64,000 nt of DNA from NCBI GenBank assembly GCA_038239145.1, contig JBBSFB010000020.1, positions 5,753 to 69,752 on the forward strand, in the 5' to 3' direction. This DNA is from PALSA-610 sp038239145 (GTDB lineage Bacteria; Actinomycetota; Acidimicrobiia; IMCC26256; PALSA-610). Each line of letters begins with the position of its first letter. The first letter of the stretch is position 1. Positions 1 through 8,342 of the stretch are shown here, piece by piece. The translations under genes were made by a program, and so were the position numbers. Under the pieces are notes generated by a model. The model had not been told where the DNA came from, did no database searches, and saw only the letters and a list, made by a program, of their open reading frames with translations.

Positions 1-242
1 GTGATGCCGCCTGCGTAACCGACCGCCGTCGTGTAGACGCCCTCGGCTTCCCAGAACTTCCGCTCCGCGCCCCAGAAACATCCCATCCCCACAACGATCT
101 GCTCGAGCCCGTCAGGGAACGGCGGCTCGAGCGGGGTGCCGAGCACGAAGTGGCGCTCGGGAACCGCGAACGGACGCTTCGGCCGACCCGGCAACGCATC
201 GTCGGCGGTGACCGGGTGGGCCTTGTCGCGACGTAGGAACAT
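1..242 (-). CDS. msrA: Peptide-methionine (S)-S-oxide reductase MsrA, N-terminal part (runs off the window)
   Basis: MsrA reduces methionine-S-sulfoxide in proteins using a nucleophilic cysteine. The first 80 codons are visible on the minus strand. They contain GMGCFWGAERKFW with the catalytic Cys at about residue 55, then TTAVGYAGG, both hallmark MsrA sequences. The roughly 50 residues ahead of the core match the longer N-terminus of actinobacterial MsrA. The ATG at 242 follows GAGG with a six-base spacer. The C-terminus lies beyond position 1, so the resolving cysteines cannot be checked. Confidence 0.93.
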   Translation of the reverse strand, partial: MFLRRDKAHPVTADDALPGRPKRPFAVPERHFVLGTPLEPPFPDGLEQIVVGMGCFWGAERKFWEAEGVYTTAVGYAGGI

Positions 243-461
243 CTTGTACCTCTTCTACGGGTGGATACCGTCAAGGTGAACCACTGTTCTACCCAAAAGG
301 TTCCCACACGTATGGAGATCCCGGGCGAGCTTCTTCCGCGACACTCCGCGGCCGGCGCTCGACTGGGTCGCGGCCTCGATCGGGGCCGACACGACCGTCG
401 CCCAGGCGTTCGAGCAGTTCGCCACTACTGCGGGCGATCACGCCTCGTAGCTCGGCGCGCG
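243..461. other. Intergenic region between msrA and the LysR gene
   Basis: The first 60 bases should carry the msrA promoter and ribosome site on the minus strand. A plus-strand reading frame near 350-450 ends in the residues AFEQFATTAGDHAS and a stop. It looks protein-like but is too short to name, and may be a leftover C-terminus. No other structure was seen. Confidence 0.4.
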
Positions 462-1340
462 TCAGTCGCGCTTGGCCCGCGCGAGCTCCACAAAGGCACG
501 CGCCGACGGCGTCAGGGGGTTGGCGCGATGCAGCAACCCGATCGTTCTCGTCAGGGACGGCACGAGGCGAGCCACCACCGCGCCCTGACCGCCCAGGGTC
601 TCCGCCATCGACCACGGCAGGAACGACGTGCCCGCGCCGGTGAGGACGAGCGGCGCGATCGCTTCGCGCTGCGAGATCTCCACCGCGATGAGCGGCGCGA
701 TCGCAGCCGCCGCGAGCGCGCGGTCGAGCAAGTCGCGCGTCGACGTTCCCGGAGGCGTGGCCACGAGTGGCATTCCCGCGAGGTGCCCGACCGGGAGCCG
801 CCCCGGCGCGGGCAACGTCGTTCCCGGCGGGCACACCGCGACGATCTCCTGAAGCGCGAGCGTGATCGCCACGAGGTCGTCCCGGCGCGCCGGCAGCTCG
901 GCGAGACCGACCTCGCTGTGACCTTCGGCAACACGATCGGCGACCGCGTCAGCGTCCTCGGGCTCCGACACCCGGATCACGACCCCGGGATGGAGCATCC
1001 GGAACCGGCCCACGAGCGCGGCGAGCGGATCGACCGCGAGCGTCGGCAGCGCCACGAGGTCGAGCGTGCCGGTCTCGAGCTCGCGGACGGCGCCGACCGC
1101 GTCGAGTACGACGGCGCGCTCGCGAATCATGCGCCGGGCCGGACCGTCGAATGCCCGGCCCGCGTCGGTGATGACGACCGTCCGCCCGATGCGGTCGAAC
1201 AACCGGACCCCCAACTCCGTCTCGAGCCGACGGATGCCCTCGGAGAGGGACGGCTGCGACACGCCGACCGCCGCCGCGCCCGCGGTGAAGGTGCCGTGAT
1301 CGATCACGGCGAGGACGTACTCGACGTGGCGTAGCTCCAT
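462..1340 (-). CDS. LysR-family transcriptional regulator
   Basis: A 292-residue protein of normal LysR length. Residues 1-60 form the winged helix-turn-helix: MELRHVEYVLAVIDHGTF, then VGVSQPSLSEGIRRLE, then LGVRLFDR. The rest is a type 2 periplasmic-binding-like effector domain, with GTLDLVALPTLAVDPL starting the first lobe. I start at the ATG at 1340; the frame stays open upstream, but those residues read on into the divergent gene and are not LysR-like. The gene is divergent from a TauE-type exporter, so it may control that exporter in response to a sulfur or organic-acid ligand. That role is inference. Confidence 0.93.
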   Translation of the reverse strand: MELRHVEYVLAVIDHGTFTAGAAAVGVSQPSLSEGIRRLETELGVRLFDRIGRTVVITDAGRAFDGPARRMIRERAVVLDAVGAVRELETGTLDLVALPTLAVDPLAALVGRFRMLHPGVVIRVSEPEDADAVADRVAEGHSEVGLAELPARRDDLVAITLALQEIVAVCPPGTTLPAPGRLPVGHLAGMPLVATPPGTSTRDLLDRALAAAAIAPLIAVEISQREAIAPLVLTGAGTSFLPWSMAETLGGQGAVVARLVPSLTRTIGLLHRANPLTPSARAFVELARAKRD

Positions 1341-1383
1341 CACGATTCTCTCGGGCGTACGGCAGCTCGACTCATAGTCATAT

Positions 1384-1396
1384 CCGATGATATCGG
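1384..1396. promoter_or_regulatory. Palindrome between the LysR gene and its divergent exporter
   Basis: CCGAT-GAT-ATCGG is a perfect 5+3+5 inverted repeat, 44 bp upstream of the lysR start and 37 bp from the exporter start. It sits where a LysR regulator would be expected to bind a shared control region. It does not give a clean T-N11-A box, so assignment as the operator is inference. Confidence 0.4.
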
Positions 1397-1433
1397 TAGC
1401 TCCCAGAGGCTTGATCAATGGCTCCGGGAGCCG

Positions 1434-2213
1434 TTGAATGAACGGGTGGACCTGCACATCCTCCTCGGAGCGCTGATCATCGGAGCCGGCGTCGGCTTCC
1501 TGGCGGGCGCGTTCGGCAAGGGCGGATCCGCGATCTCGACTCCCCTTCTCCACGCCCTGGGCGTCCCCGCCATCGTCGCCATCGCCTCCCCGCTGCCGGC
1601 GACCATCCCTTCCACGCTGCTTGCCAGCCGCGGTTACGCCCGCGCCGGTCACGTCGACCGAAGCGTCCTGCGCATCGGCCTGGTGGTCGGGCTCCCGCTG
1701 ACGGCCCTCGGCGCGTTCCTCACCCGTTGGATCGGTGGCGGACCGCTCGTGCTCGCGACCGACGTGATCCTGCTGGGGCTCGGGCTCCGTGTGCTCGCAT
1801 CGGTCCATGCCGATCCCGACACCGAGACCCTCGCTCCCGACACGGTCCCGCAGGTGTCACAGCCGCGGACGATCGCCGTCGTCGCGGTGTCGGCCCTCGT
1901 CTCGGGACTCCTCGGAAACAGCGGCGGCTTTCTGCTCGCGCCGCTCTTCATGAGCGTGCTGCACATGCCCGTACGGCGCGCGCTCGGAACGTCGCTCGCA
2001 TTGGCCGCCGCCCTCGCCGTACCGGGCACCATCGTGCACGCCTGGATGGGCCACATCGACTGGTCGCTCACCCTCGTATTCGGGCTCGCCTCGGTCCCGC
2101 TCGCAACGGTCGGCGCGTCGGTCGCGCTGCGAGTCCGCGAGCGCTCGCTCTCGGTCGCGTACGGGATTGGCATCGCGTTGCTGTCCGCGGGGTTGCTGGT
2201 CTTCGCCCGTTAG
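1434..2213 (+). CDS. TauE/SafE-family membrane exporter
   Basis: A 259-residue integral membrane protein of the sulfite/sulfonate/organic-anion exporter family. The N-terminus ALIIGAGVGFLAGAFGKGGS has the glycine-rich first helix typical of TauE/SafE. A second, related half starts near residue 145 with VVAVSALVSGLLGNSGGFLL, giving the usual internal duplication and about eight helices. Translation is placed at TTG 1434, just after GGGAG; GTG 1446 is an alternative. The gene is divergent from a LysR regulator that is its probable controller. The substrate cannot be read from the sequence. Confidence 0.88.
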   Translation: MNERVDLHILLGALIIGAGVGFLAGAFGKGGSAISTPLLHALGVPAIVAIASPLPATIPSTLLASRGYARAGHVDRSVLRIGLVVGLPLTALGAFLTRWIGGGPLVLATDVILLGLGLRVLASVHADPDTETLAPDTVPQVSQPRTIAVVAVSALVSGLLGNSGGFLLAPLFMSVLHMPVRRALGTSLALAAALAVPGTIVHAWMGHIDWSLTLVFGLASVPLATVGASVALRVRERSLSVAYGIGIALLSAGLLVFAR

Positions 2214-2240
2214 CCCGTTAGCCCGGTCGCCGGGCGCGCC

Positions 2241-4112
2241 TCATCCTGCGCCGACGATCAGCGTCCCGTGCGAGATCCGCCGGGTCGTCGGAGTGTTCGT
2301 GCGCACGAACACGTTGCCGGCCGCGTCGACGACCCGGTAGCCGCCCGGAGTGGTCACGATGCCCGCGGTCAGCGCCCGCAACGGCAACGGCGAATTCCCT
2401 TTGTACGCGGCGTCGCCGAAGCCGTACACCTGGCCGACGAGAGTCACGAGCCAGTAGCCCCGACCGTCAGGCGTCGACGCCATGCCGACAATCGGGAACG
2501 CCGGCGGGGCACCACCGGTCGACCCGAAGAAGCGGGCGTCACCGAACCCGAACAGCCCACCGTCAGTCGCGACGAACCAGTAGCCGCGACCGGTGGGCGA
2601 CGACGTCATGCCCGTGATCGGCTTGTTCAGCCGGATGTTTCCCGTCGAACCGTAGAAGCGCGCATCGCCGAACGAGAAGATCCCACCGTCGCGCGCGACG
2701 AGCCAGTAACCGCGGCCCGTCGGCGTCGCCGCAATCCCGACGATCGGCTGATTGAGGTGCGCCGCGCCCATCGACCCGTAGAACGCCGCATCGCCGTATG
2801 CGTAGATGCCGCCGTCGGCGGATGCGATCCACGCGCCGCGAGCCGTCGGGGTGCGAGCGACGCCGACCGCAACGTTGGTGACGAGACGGCCGAAGCCCGC
2901 TCCGCCGTCGATGGTGCTTACGCGTCCGTGCGCATCGACCGCAAAGGTGGGCGTCCACGGAGACACTCCGGGCGAGCTGCTTGGTCTCGGCGCCGCACTC
3001 GGCGGCGACGGAAGGTGGACCGACACGAACCGCGGCCCAAGCAGCAGACCGTCGCGTTTCGCCTCGGACGGATCGAAGCTGTTGACGTTGTACGAGCCGA
3101 GGAAACCGCCGTCGGCCAGGCGCGCCGTCGCGAGCACAACCGGGTTGTACGTATACGACTGTTGGTACGTGAAGCCCGGCACGAACGACGAGGGCGGTTC
3201 CGGAACGGAGAAGACCATCCCCAGGTCCTGCCACGGTCCGGCCGGATTCGGCGAGAACCACGCCTCGACTGGCGGACCGATGATGTTGATGGTCTTCGTG
3301 ATCAACAAGAAGCCGTTGCCGTACCGCTGCACGTCGGTGTTGCTGACTGCGGCACTCAGGACGGGGGTCGCCGCGTTCGGGTCGGCGACCCAGTTCGGGC
3401 CCGACGCATACCGCCACGCGCTCGGAACCATGATCTGGTTCTCGGGCACCCGCGCCGCGTACATGTCGCTCGCGAAGCAGAACGGGCACGTGCGCGTCTG
3501 CGGGGCGTACGTGTAGATGTACCCGCCGTCGTACACGGCGCCGTTACCGAACACGCGTTTCGCCATCCACGGGATCGGCGTCAGCCGCGCCAACTTCAGG
3601 GAAGGAAGGTCGAACTCGGCGACGACCGCGCCGAGCGAGGCACCGAAGGTCCCACTCGCCCGCAACCGTTGCATGAAGACGTAGAGGCGAGAACCCACCA
3701 CCACCGACGCACCCGGCCAGTAGAACGATCCGTCCTGCTGCGGCGGCACTACCCAGCTCCGCAGCCCCGCGCCCGTGTGATTTAAGAGCGTGAAGCAGTT
3801 GCCGGATTGCACCCAAGCCGAGTTGTTCCCGAAACCCTCGATGGTTCCCGCGCTCCCTCCGGGCCGGACGCCGTAGTACGCAGTGTCGCCGAGCACGTAG
3901 AAGTTCCGACCGTCGGGAAGCCGGATCCCCGACGTGATGTCACCGATGCCGAACGAACCGTCGCGGCTGTTCGTGAGGGCCTGGTAGTCGGCGGCCGAGG
4001 TCGGGATCCGGCTCAGGCAACGACTTGTGTCCGCATGCGCGGCGGCCGCGCCCGCGACTACTGCGATCGTCGAGAGCGTCAGCATCGCGAGTAGTAGCCG
4101 CGCCTTCTTCAC
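2241..4112 (-). CDS. Secreted DUF4185-like protein with C-terminal GYWLVARDGG-type repeats
   Basis: A 623-residue exported protein. Translation probably starts at GTG 4112, five bases after GAGG, giving a clean signal peptide (VKKARLLLAMLTL then AAAAHA). Residues 40-370 resemble DUF4185-type beta-propellers (IRLPDGRNFYVLGDTAYYG, YWPGASVVVGSRLYVFMQR). A proline/serine linker (370-395) leads to about five 42-residue repeats, for example GRGYWLVARDGGIFSFGDA. The repeats are known from many Acidimicrobiia secreted proteins, but I know of no proven function; carbohydrate or cell-wall recognition is a guess. The frame remains open 50 codons further upstream, but that sequence is arginine-rich and implausible. 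Confidence 0.85.
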   Translation of the reverse strand: MKKARLLLAMLTLSTIAVVAGAAAAHADTSRCLSRIPTSAADYQALTNSRDGSFGIGDITSGIRLPDGRNFYVLGDTAYYGVRPGGSAGTIEGFGNNSAWVQSGNCFTLLNHTGAGLRSWVVPPQQDGSFYWPGASVVVGSRLYVFMQRLRASGTFGASLGAVVAEFDLPSLKLARLTPIPWMAKRVFGNGAVYDGGYIYTYAPQTRTCPFCFASDMYAARVPENQIMVPSAWRYASGPNWVADPNAATPVLSAAVSNTDVQRYGNGFLLITKTINIIGPPVEAWFSPNPAGPWQDLGMVFSVPEPPSSFVPGFTYQQSYTYNPVVLATARLADGGFLGSYNVNSFDPSEAKRDGLLLGPRFVSVHLPSPPSAAPRPSSSPGVSPWTPTFAVDAHGRVSTIDGGAGFGRLVTNVAVGVARTPTARGAWIASADGGIYAYGDAAFYGSMGAAHLNQPIVGIAATPTGRGYWLVARDGGIFSFGDARFYGSTGNIRLNKPITGMTSSPTGRGYWFVATDGGLFGFGDARFFGSTGGAPPAFPIVGMASTPDGRGYWLVTLVGQVYGFGDAAYKGNSPLPLRALTAGIVTTPGGYRVVDAAGNVFVRTNTPTTRRISHGTLIVGAG

Positions 4113-4560
4113 ACGATCCTCGTTTCGCCCCCCCCGGTACGAAGCGCCAGAGCGTAGATCACCGCGCGCGCGATGTTCCGTCGGCCTATACCGGTTGCGG
4201 AGTCTCCGCAGCGACGACGAGCGTGCGATCGTCGACGTCAGGCGAAACCGAGCTCGCGCCATCGGCTGCGCTGCGCAGCGAGCGCCCGTTCCATTCAGCC
4301 GCGTTGGCGTCGTCGCGAGCCACGCGAGATCCGGCCCCGCGGCACCGGGCGGATCAGTCCATGCGACATCGGAAGTCGTTCATGACGATTCTTCACCGCG
4401 GCTTCCAGCTGTTCCCGGTCGAGGAGGTCAGCGGGAACGGCGTCTCACAGGCGTGCTCGCGGGCACGCTCCTGCGATCGCCGCGTGCGAGCGCGCGACGC
4501 AGCCGCGCGCGCATCGCCGAATTCCTTCATCACAAGAAGGTGTTGATGCGTCTCTGAGCC
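4113..4560. other. Intergenic stretch with no recognised gene
   Basis: It holds the promoter side of the repeat protein, including a run of seven C near 4129. Open frames on both strands are arginine-rich shadows without a recognisable domain. The far end borders a decayed dehydrogenase gene, so part of this region may be older debris. Confidence 0.45.
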
Positions 4561-4800
4561 TCAGGCGGTCGCACCGCCGTCGACGACACACGCGGCACCG
4601 GTACTCATCGCGGCTTCCTGAGAGGCCGGGAACGCGATCACACCAGCGATCTCGGCCGGCTCCGACTTTGCGCGGGATCACCGCGTCGGCCCGCGTGAAC
4701 AACGAGAGATCGGCATCGTCGGGAATCGTCATCGCGTCGAGGACACTCCGGCGATGTTCGCGAGCACGTGCAACTTGCCGAACGACAAGGGCCCGTAATC
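4561..4800 (-). pseudogene. Short-chain dehydrogenase remnant
   Basis: The last 33 codons on the minus strand read EPAEIAGVIAFPASQEAAMS and then TGAACVVDGGATA-stop, the standard C-terminus of a classical SDR. Further upstream, pieces such as DAVIP and GKLHVLANIAGV (the NAG active-site region) occur in other frames and much closer together than in a real SDR. The Rossmann GxxxGxG segment and the YxxxK motif are missing. This is a deleted, frameshifted relic. The start of the neighbouring permease ORF overlaps it, but the functional permease start lies downstream. Confidence 0.75.
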
Positions 4801-4877
4801 GGCTGCGGAGTACAGGTGTCGCGACCCAGGGGTGGCTGCACCCCGCAAGCGCGGGTGGTGTCCCGCTTGCCGATGTC

Positions 4878-7379
4878 GTGACCGCAGCCGAGACTGCCGC
4901 AGTGGGGCTCGCACGGTTTCGACTCGGGACGGAACGACGGCACGCAACGCGATGGATCGGCGCCCTGTTCCTCATCGCGCTGGCCGTCACTGCGGCGCTG
5001 CTCGCGGCGCAGGCCGCACGCCGGACCGAGACCGCCTTTGCCCGGGGTCTTGCCACAGGAAACGCGTCGAACGCGGTCGTCAGCGCCAACGCACTGGGTT
5101 CGAACCCGGCGCAGACCGTGCAGCTGCGCGAGCATGGAATGCACGTGCTCGACAATCTGGATCGGGCACCCATCGTCACGGGCCACGGCCGCTTCGGCGG
5201 CATCACGCTGTATCGGGTCGTCAACGGGCAGGTCGACCACCGCCTCGACGTCGGGTCGGCGTTCGGCCTCGTCGCGTACGACAACGTAGCGGGACGAACG
5301 ATCGAGACGCTACGACTCCATTCGGGCCGTCTCGCCGATCCGGAGCGCTCCGACGAGATCACGATCAGCTCCGCGACCGCGCGGACGACCGGATGGCGCG
5401 TCGGCACCCACGTCAGCGATCTGTTCGAGTTCGACGTCGACGCGTACGACTTCGCGACGGGTACACCCCGACTCGATCGGGCGAAACAGCTGTCGCTGAA
5501 CGTCGTCGGGATCGGCGAGCTCCCCAACGAGCTCTTGTTGACGCCCGCGTTGCGCGTACCGCGCGTGTTCCTCACACCCGCGTTCCAACGTCGCTACCCC
5601 AACTCGACCTTCTACATCAACGAGATGATCCGCCTCCGGCCCGGCACCGGCGTCACAGCGCTGCGCGCCGCGGTCGGCACGTCGAACCTGATCGCTCCCG
5701 ACGTCGGAATGACTGTCGCTCCGACCGACGACGGGCTCGGCAAGGTCGAGAGCGCGAACGATCCGCTGATCCGTGGGCTGTGGGCCATCGCCGCGCTCGC
5801 GGCGCTCGTCGGTCTGTTCCTCGTGGCCCAGTCGCTCGGCCAATCACTGGCCACGAGAGCCGACGACCACGCACAGTTCCGAGCGCTGGGGGCGACGCGC
5901 CGGCAACGGCTCTCGATGGAGGTGCCGTCCCTCCTACTCGTTGCACTCGGCGCCGCGCTCGTCGGCGCGCTCCTGGGCTTCCTGTTCTCGCCACTCACAC
6001 CGATCGGCGCCGCGCGCGATGCGGAGCCACGCCCCGGCATGTCGATCGACGTCGGGCTCACCGTCGCCGCGATCGCGTTGACCGTCGTGGGCGTGCTCGT
6101 GGCCGCGCTGCCCGCGTTGCTGCGGCTCGTCAACAGTTCCGCGTTGCCGGGTCCGGCCGCGGTCGAACGCAGGGAGCAACGGTCTCACATCGCCGACCTC
6201 GAGGCGCGCCGCGGCCTCGGTGTTCCCGCGGTCGTCGGCACCCGGCTCGCGTTCCAGGCCGGCCGCGGACGAACCGCGACACCGGTGCGGAGCGTCCTCG
6301 CCAGCCTGATCCTTGTCATCGCGGCGGTGACGGCGACCGTTGCCTTCGGCACCAATCTCGGTCATTGGACGATTACGCCGCGCCTGTACGGCTGGAACTG
6401 GAGCGCGGCGGTGGGGTCGAACTTCGGCGCGATCCCGCCGGAGGCCCAACCGGCGGTCGAGCATTTCCCGAATGTGACCGCGGCGAGCGCGCTCAACGTC
6501 GGGACCCTCACGGTGGCCGGCCACGCGATCCCGGCCATCGGTATCGACCGGCTGTGGGCCTCGCTCGCGCCGGACATCAACGCCGGACGGCTCCCGAACG
6601 ACTCCAAGGAGATCGTCTTCGGGGCCCGGACGCTGCGCCGGATCCACGCGCACATCGGCGATCACGTCCAGGCGACGGTCGGAACGACACAGGTCGACCT
6701 GACGATCGTGGGCACCACCACGTTCCCCGCGTTCGGCAACGAGCGATTCGGCGAAACCGGACTCGGCACCGGCGCGCTCGGGACCGCGTCGCTGTTCCCG
6801 GTACACGACGAGTCCGTGCCCGACGGCCGTTACAACTACCTGCTCTTGCGATTCGCACCGGGCACCGAGGCCGCGGCCGCGCACGATCTGCGGGCTCACC
6901 TGGCGAAGGAAGGTTGTGCCGACACCTCGTGCGTGATGACGGACAGCCGCCCGGCCGAGATCGACGGCTACCGCAACGCGCGGGGCCTTCCACTAGTCAT
7001 CGGTATCGTCCTCATCCTGTTCCTGGTCGCCACGCTGGTACACGCGCTCGTCAGCACGATGCGCCGACGGACGAGTGATCTCGCCGTGCTCCGCGCGTTG
7101 GGATGCACCCCACGCGAGCTCGTCGCAGCCCTGCGCTGGCAAGGGCTCGTGCTTACCGTGTCGGCGCTCGTCGTCGGGATCCCTTCGGGTCTCGTCGCCG
7201 GGCACCTCGCGTGGAGCGCGTTCGCGTCACGCATCGGGATCGCTCCGAACGACACCCTGCCGGGGCTGACACTCCTGGTCGGAATCGTCGCGCTCATCGC
7301 GATCACCACCGCGGTTGCCGCGATCGTGGGGAGCAGGGTGCCGTCGACAATCCGACGGCACCGCTTCGCCGCCTCCTGA
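4878..7379 (+). CDS. ABC transporter permease, FtsX/MacB type with two FtsX domains
   Basis: An 833-residue membrane protein. A first helix (RWIGALFLIALAVTAALLAA) is followed by an extracytoplasmic region. The first FtsX domain (about residues 290-420) has ALAALVGLFLVAQSL and FRALGATRRQRL. A second large extracytoplasmic region follows, then the second FtsX domain at the C-terminus (VIGIVLILFLVATLVHALVS, LAVLRALGCTPRELV). The family exports lipoproteins or peptides, or transmits force, with an ATPase partner. No ATP-binding gene is adjacent, so the partner must be elsewhere. GTG 4878 is chosen because residues before it read through the SDR relic. Substrate unknown. Confidence 0.88.
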   Translation: MTAAETAAVGLARFRLGTERRHATRWIGALFLIALAVTAALLAAQAARRTETAFARGLATGNASNAVVSANALGSNPAQTVQLREHGMHVLDNLDRAPIVTGHGRFGGITLYRVVNGQVDHRLDVGSAFGLVAYDNVAGRTIETLRLHSGRLADPERSDEITISSATARTTGWRVGTHVSDLFEFDVDAYDFATGTPRLDRAKQLSLNVVGIGELPNELLLTPALRVPRVFLTPAFQRRYPNSTFYINEMIRLRPGTGVTALRAAVGTSNLIAPDVGMTVAPTDDGLGKVESANDPLIRGLWAIAALAALVGLFLVAQSLGQSLATRADDHAQFRALGATRRQRLSMEVPSLLLVALGAALVGALLGFLFSPLTPIGAARDAEPRPGMSIDVGLTVAAIALTVVGVLVAALPALLRLVNSSALPGPAAVERREQRSHIADLEARRGLGVPAVVGTRLAFQAGRGRTATPVRSVLASLILVIAAVTATVAFGTNLGHWTITPRLYGWNWSAAVGSNFGAIPPEAQPAVEHFPNVTAASALNVGTLTVAGHAIPAIGIDRLWASLAPDINAGRLPNDSKEIVFGARTLRRIHAHIGDHVQATVGTTQVDLTIVGTTTFPAFGNERFGETGLGTGALGTASLFPVHDESVPDGRYNYLLLRFAPGTEAAAAHDLRAHLAKEGCADTSCVMTDSRPAEIDGYRNARGLPLVIGIVLILFLVATLVHALVSTMRRRTSDLAVLRALGCTPRELVAALRWQGLVLTVSALVVGIPSGLVAGHLAWSAFASRIGIAPNDTLPGLTLLVGIVALIAITTAVAAIVGSRVPSTIRRHRFAAS

Positions 7380-7419
7380 CCATCGTGCCACCGCGCTCGC
7401 CGGCGTGTAGAACGTCGGC

Positions 7420-7716
7420 GTGATCATCGTGATCGGAAGCGTCCAAGCCCAGCCCGACTCGCGCGGCGCGGTGGTCCGCCTCGGGCTCGAACACGTCCGC
7501 CGCTCGCGCAACGAGCCCGGATGCCTGCTGCACTCGATCCATCACGACGTCGAGGATCCGAACCGCCTGGTGTTCATCGAGCACTGGGCCGATCGCGCCG
7601 CGCTCGACACGCACTTCCAGGTACCGGAGTCGGGCGCGTTCGTCGCCGGCTTGCGCGGCCTCACGTCGGCCGCGCCCACGATCGAGATCTACGAGTCGAC
7701 GCAGCTCGCGTTCTGA
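7420..7716 (+). CDS. Antibiotic biosynthesis monooxygenase (ABM) domain protein
   Basis: A 98-residue single-domain protein with the ferredoxin-like ABM fold. VIIVIGSVQAQPDSRGAV is the first strand-helix, SRNEPGCLLHSIHHDVEDP is the central segment, and FIEHWADRAALDTHF closes the domain. Family members include quinol monooxygenases and heme- or aldehyde-handling proteins, so the reaction is not determined. The GTG start is at 7420. The last 28 bp overlap tail-to-tail with the MarR gene on the other strand. Confidence 0.85.
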   Translation: MIIVIGSVQAQPDSRGAVVRLGLEHVRRSRNEPGCLLHSIHHDVEDPNRLVFIEHWADRAALDTHFQVPESGAFVAGLRGLTSAAPTIEIYESTQLAF

Positions 7717-8213
7717 TCGAGCGGGGGGCGCTGGTCGCGCGCCACCATGTCGGCCGTAAGGATGTCTTCGAGCACCTCGCGCATCACGTCGAGCTTGTCG
7801 CGGCCGACAAGCTCTGCCCACTCGTCCTCGATGCGCAGCCAGCGGGCCCGACCCTCCTCGAGCCGCACCTCGCCCGCGTCGGTCAGGAGCAACACCCGCG
7901 CCCGACCGTCACTCGGGTGCGGGGCGCGCCGGACGGTCCCCGACTTCTCCAGCATCGCGACCACTTCGGAGGCCGATTGTTTCGTGATCCCGAGGTGGCG
8001 GCCCAGCTCTACGGTCGTCACGTCGTCGCGGCCGGCCAGGTAGCGGGCGGCGAGCCCGTGCACCGGCGTCATCGACGAGTTCCCCGGCGGTTTCTCGGCC
8101 CGCACGCTGTCGACGATGGCTTTCGCGGCCCGGATCAACAGCACGACGAGCTCGTCGCGTGACTCGCCGGCGCCGTCAGCAGCGGAATCGAGCGCGCTTC
8201 GGGGGCCGGACAC
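7689..8213 (-). CDS. MarR-family transcriptional regulator
   Basis: A 174-residue winged-helix regulator. The recognition helix region reads VELGRHLGITKQSASEVVAM, the wing reads PSDGRARVLLLTDAG, and dimer helices lie at both ends. It is divergent from an MMPL exporter with a 129-bp gap, the classic layout of a MarR repressor controlling a drug or lipid exporter. Translation begins at GTG 8213. A TATACT hexamer ends seven bases before it, so the mRNA may be leaderless. The ligand is unknown. Confidence 0.92.
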   Translation of the reverse strand: MSGPRSALDSAADGAGESRDELVVLLIRAAKAIVDSVRAEKPPGNSSMTPVHGLAARYLAGRDDVTTVELGRHLGITKQSASEVVAMLEKSGTVRRAPHPSDGRARVLLLTDAGEVRLEEGRARWLRIEDEWAELVGRDKLDVMREVLEDILTADMVARDQRPPLDQNASCVDS

Positions 8214-8220
8214 GGCACCG

Positions 8221-8254
8221 AGTATAGTCAGGTACCCTTACCATCACGGTGAGG
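8221..8254. promoter_or_regulatory. marR promoter and probable operator
   Basis: On the minus strand TATACT (8226-8221) lies seven bases before the marR GTG and fits a -10 box. Next to it, CCTTACC (8236-8242) and GGTGAGG (8248-8254) form an imperfect 19-bp inverted repeat around ATCAC. It sits over the -35 zone of marR and upstream of the exporter. This is the position and size of a MarR dimer site, so autorepression and exporter repression are inferred. Confidence 0.5.
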
Positions 8255-8342
8255 CAACGGCTCCTCCGTACGGTTCTGAATTACCTCGAACGCTGCACTC
8301 CCCCTCGACACCACGCTCCTTCCCCCCGGAGGCCTTCCCCTC

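Noticed and set aside
462..1808. LysR gene extended to 448 codons
   Set aside because: The extra 156 residues are antisense to the TauE-type exporter and unlike any LysR N-terminus; the ATG at 1340 gives the full family length.
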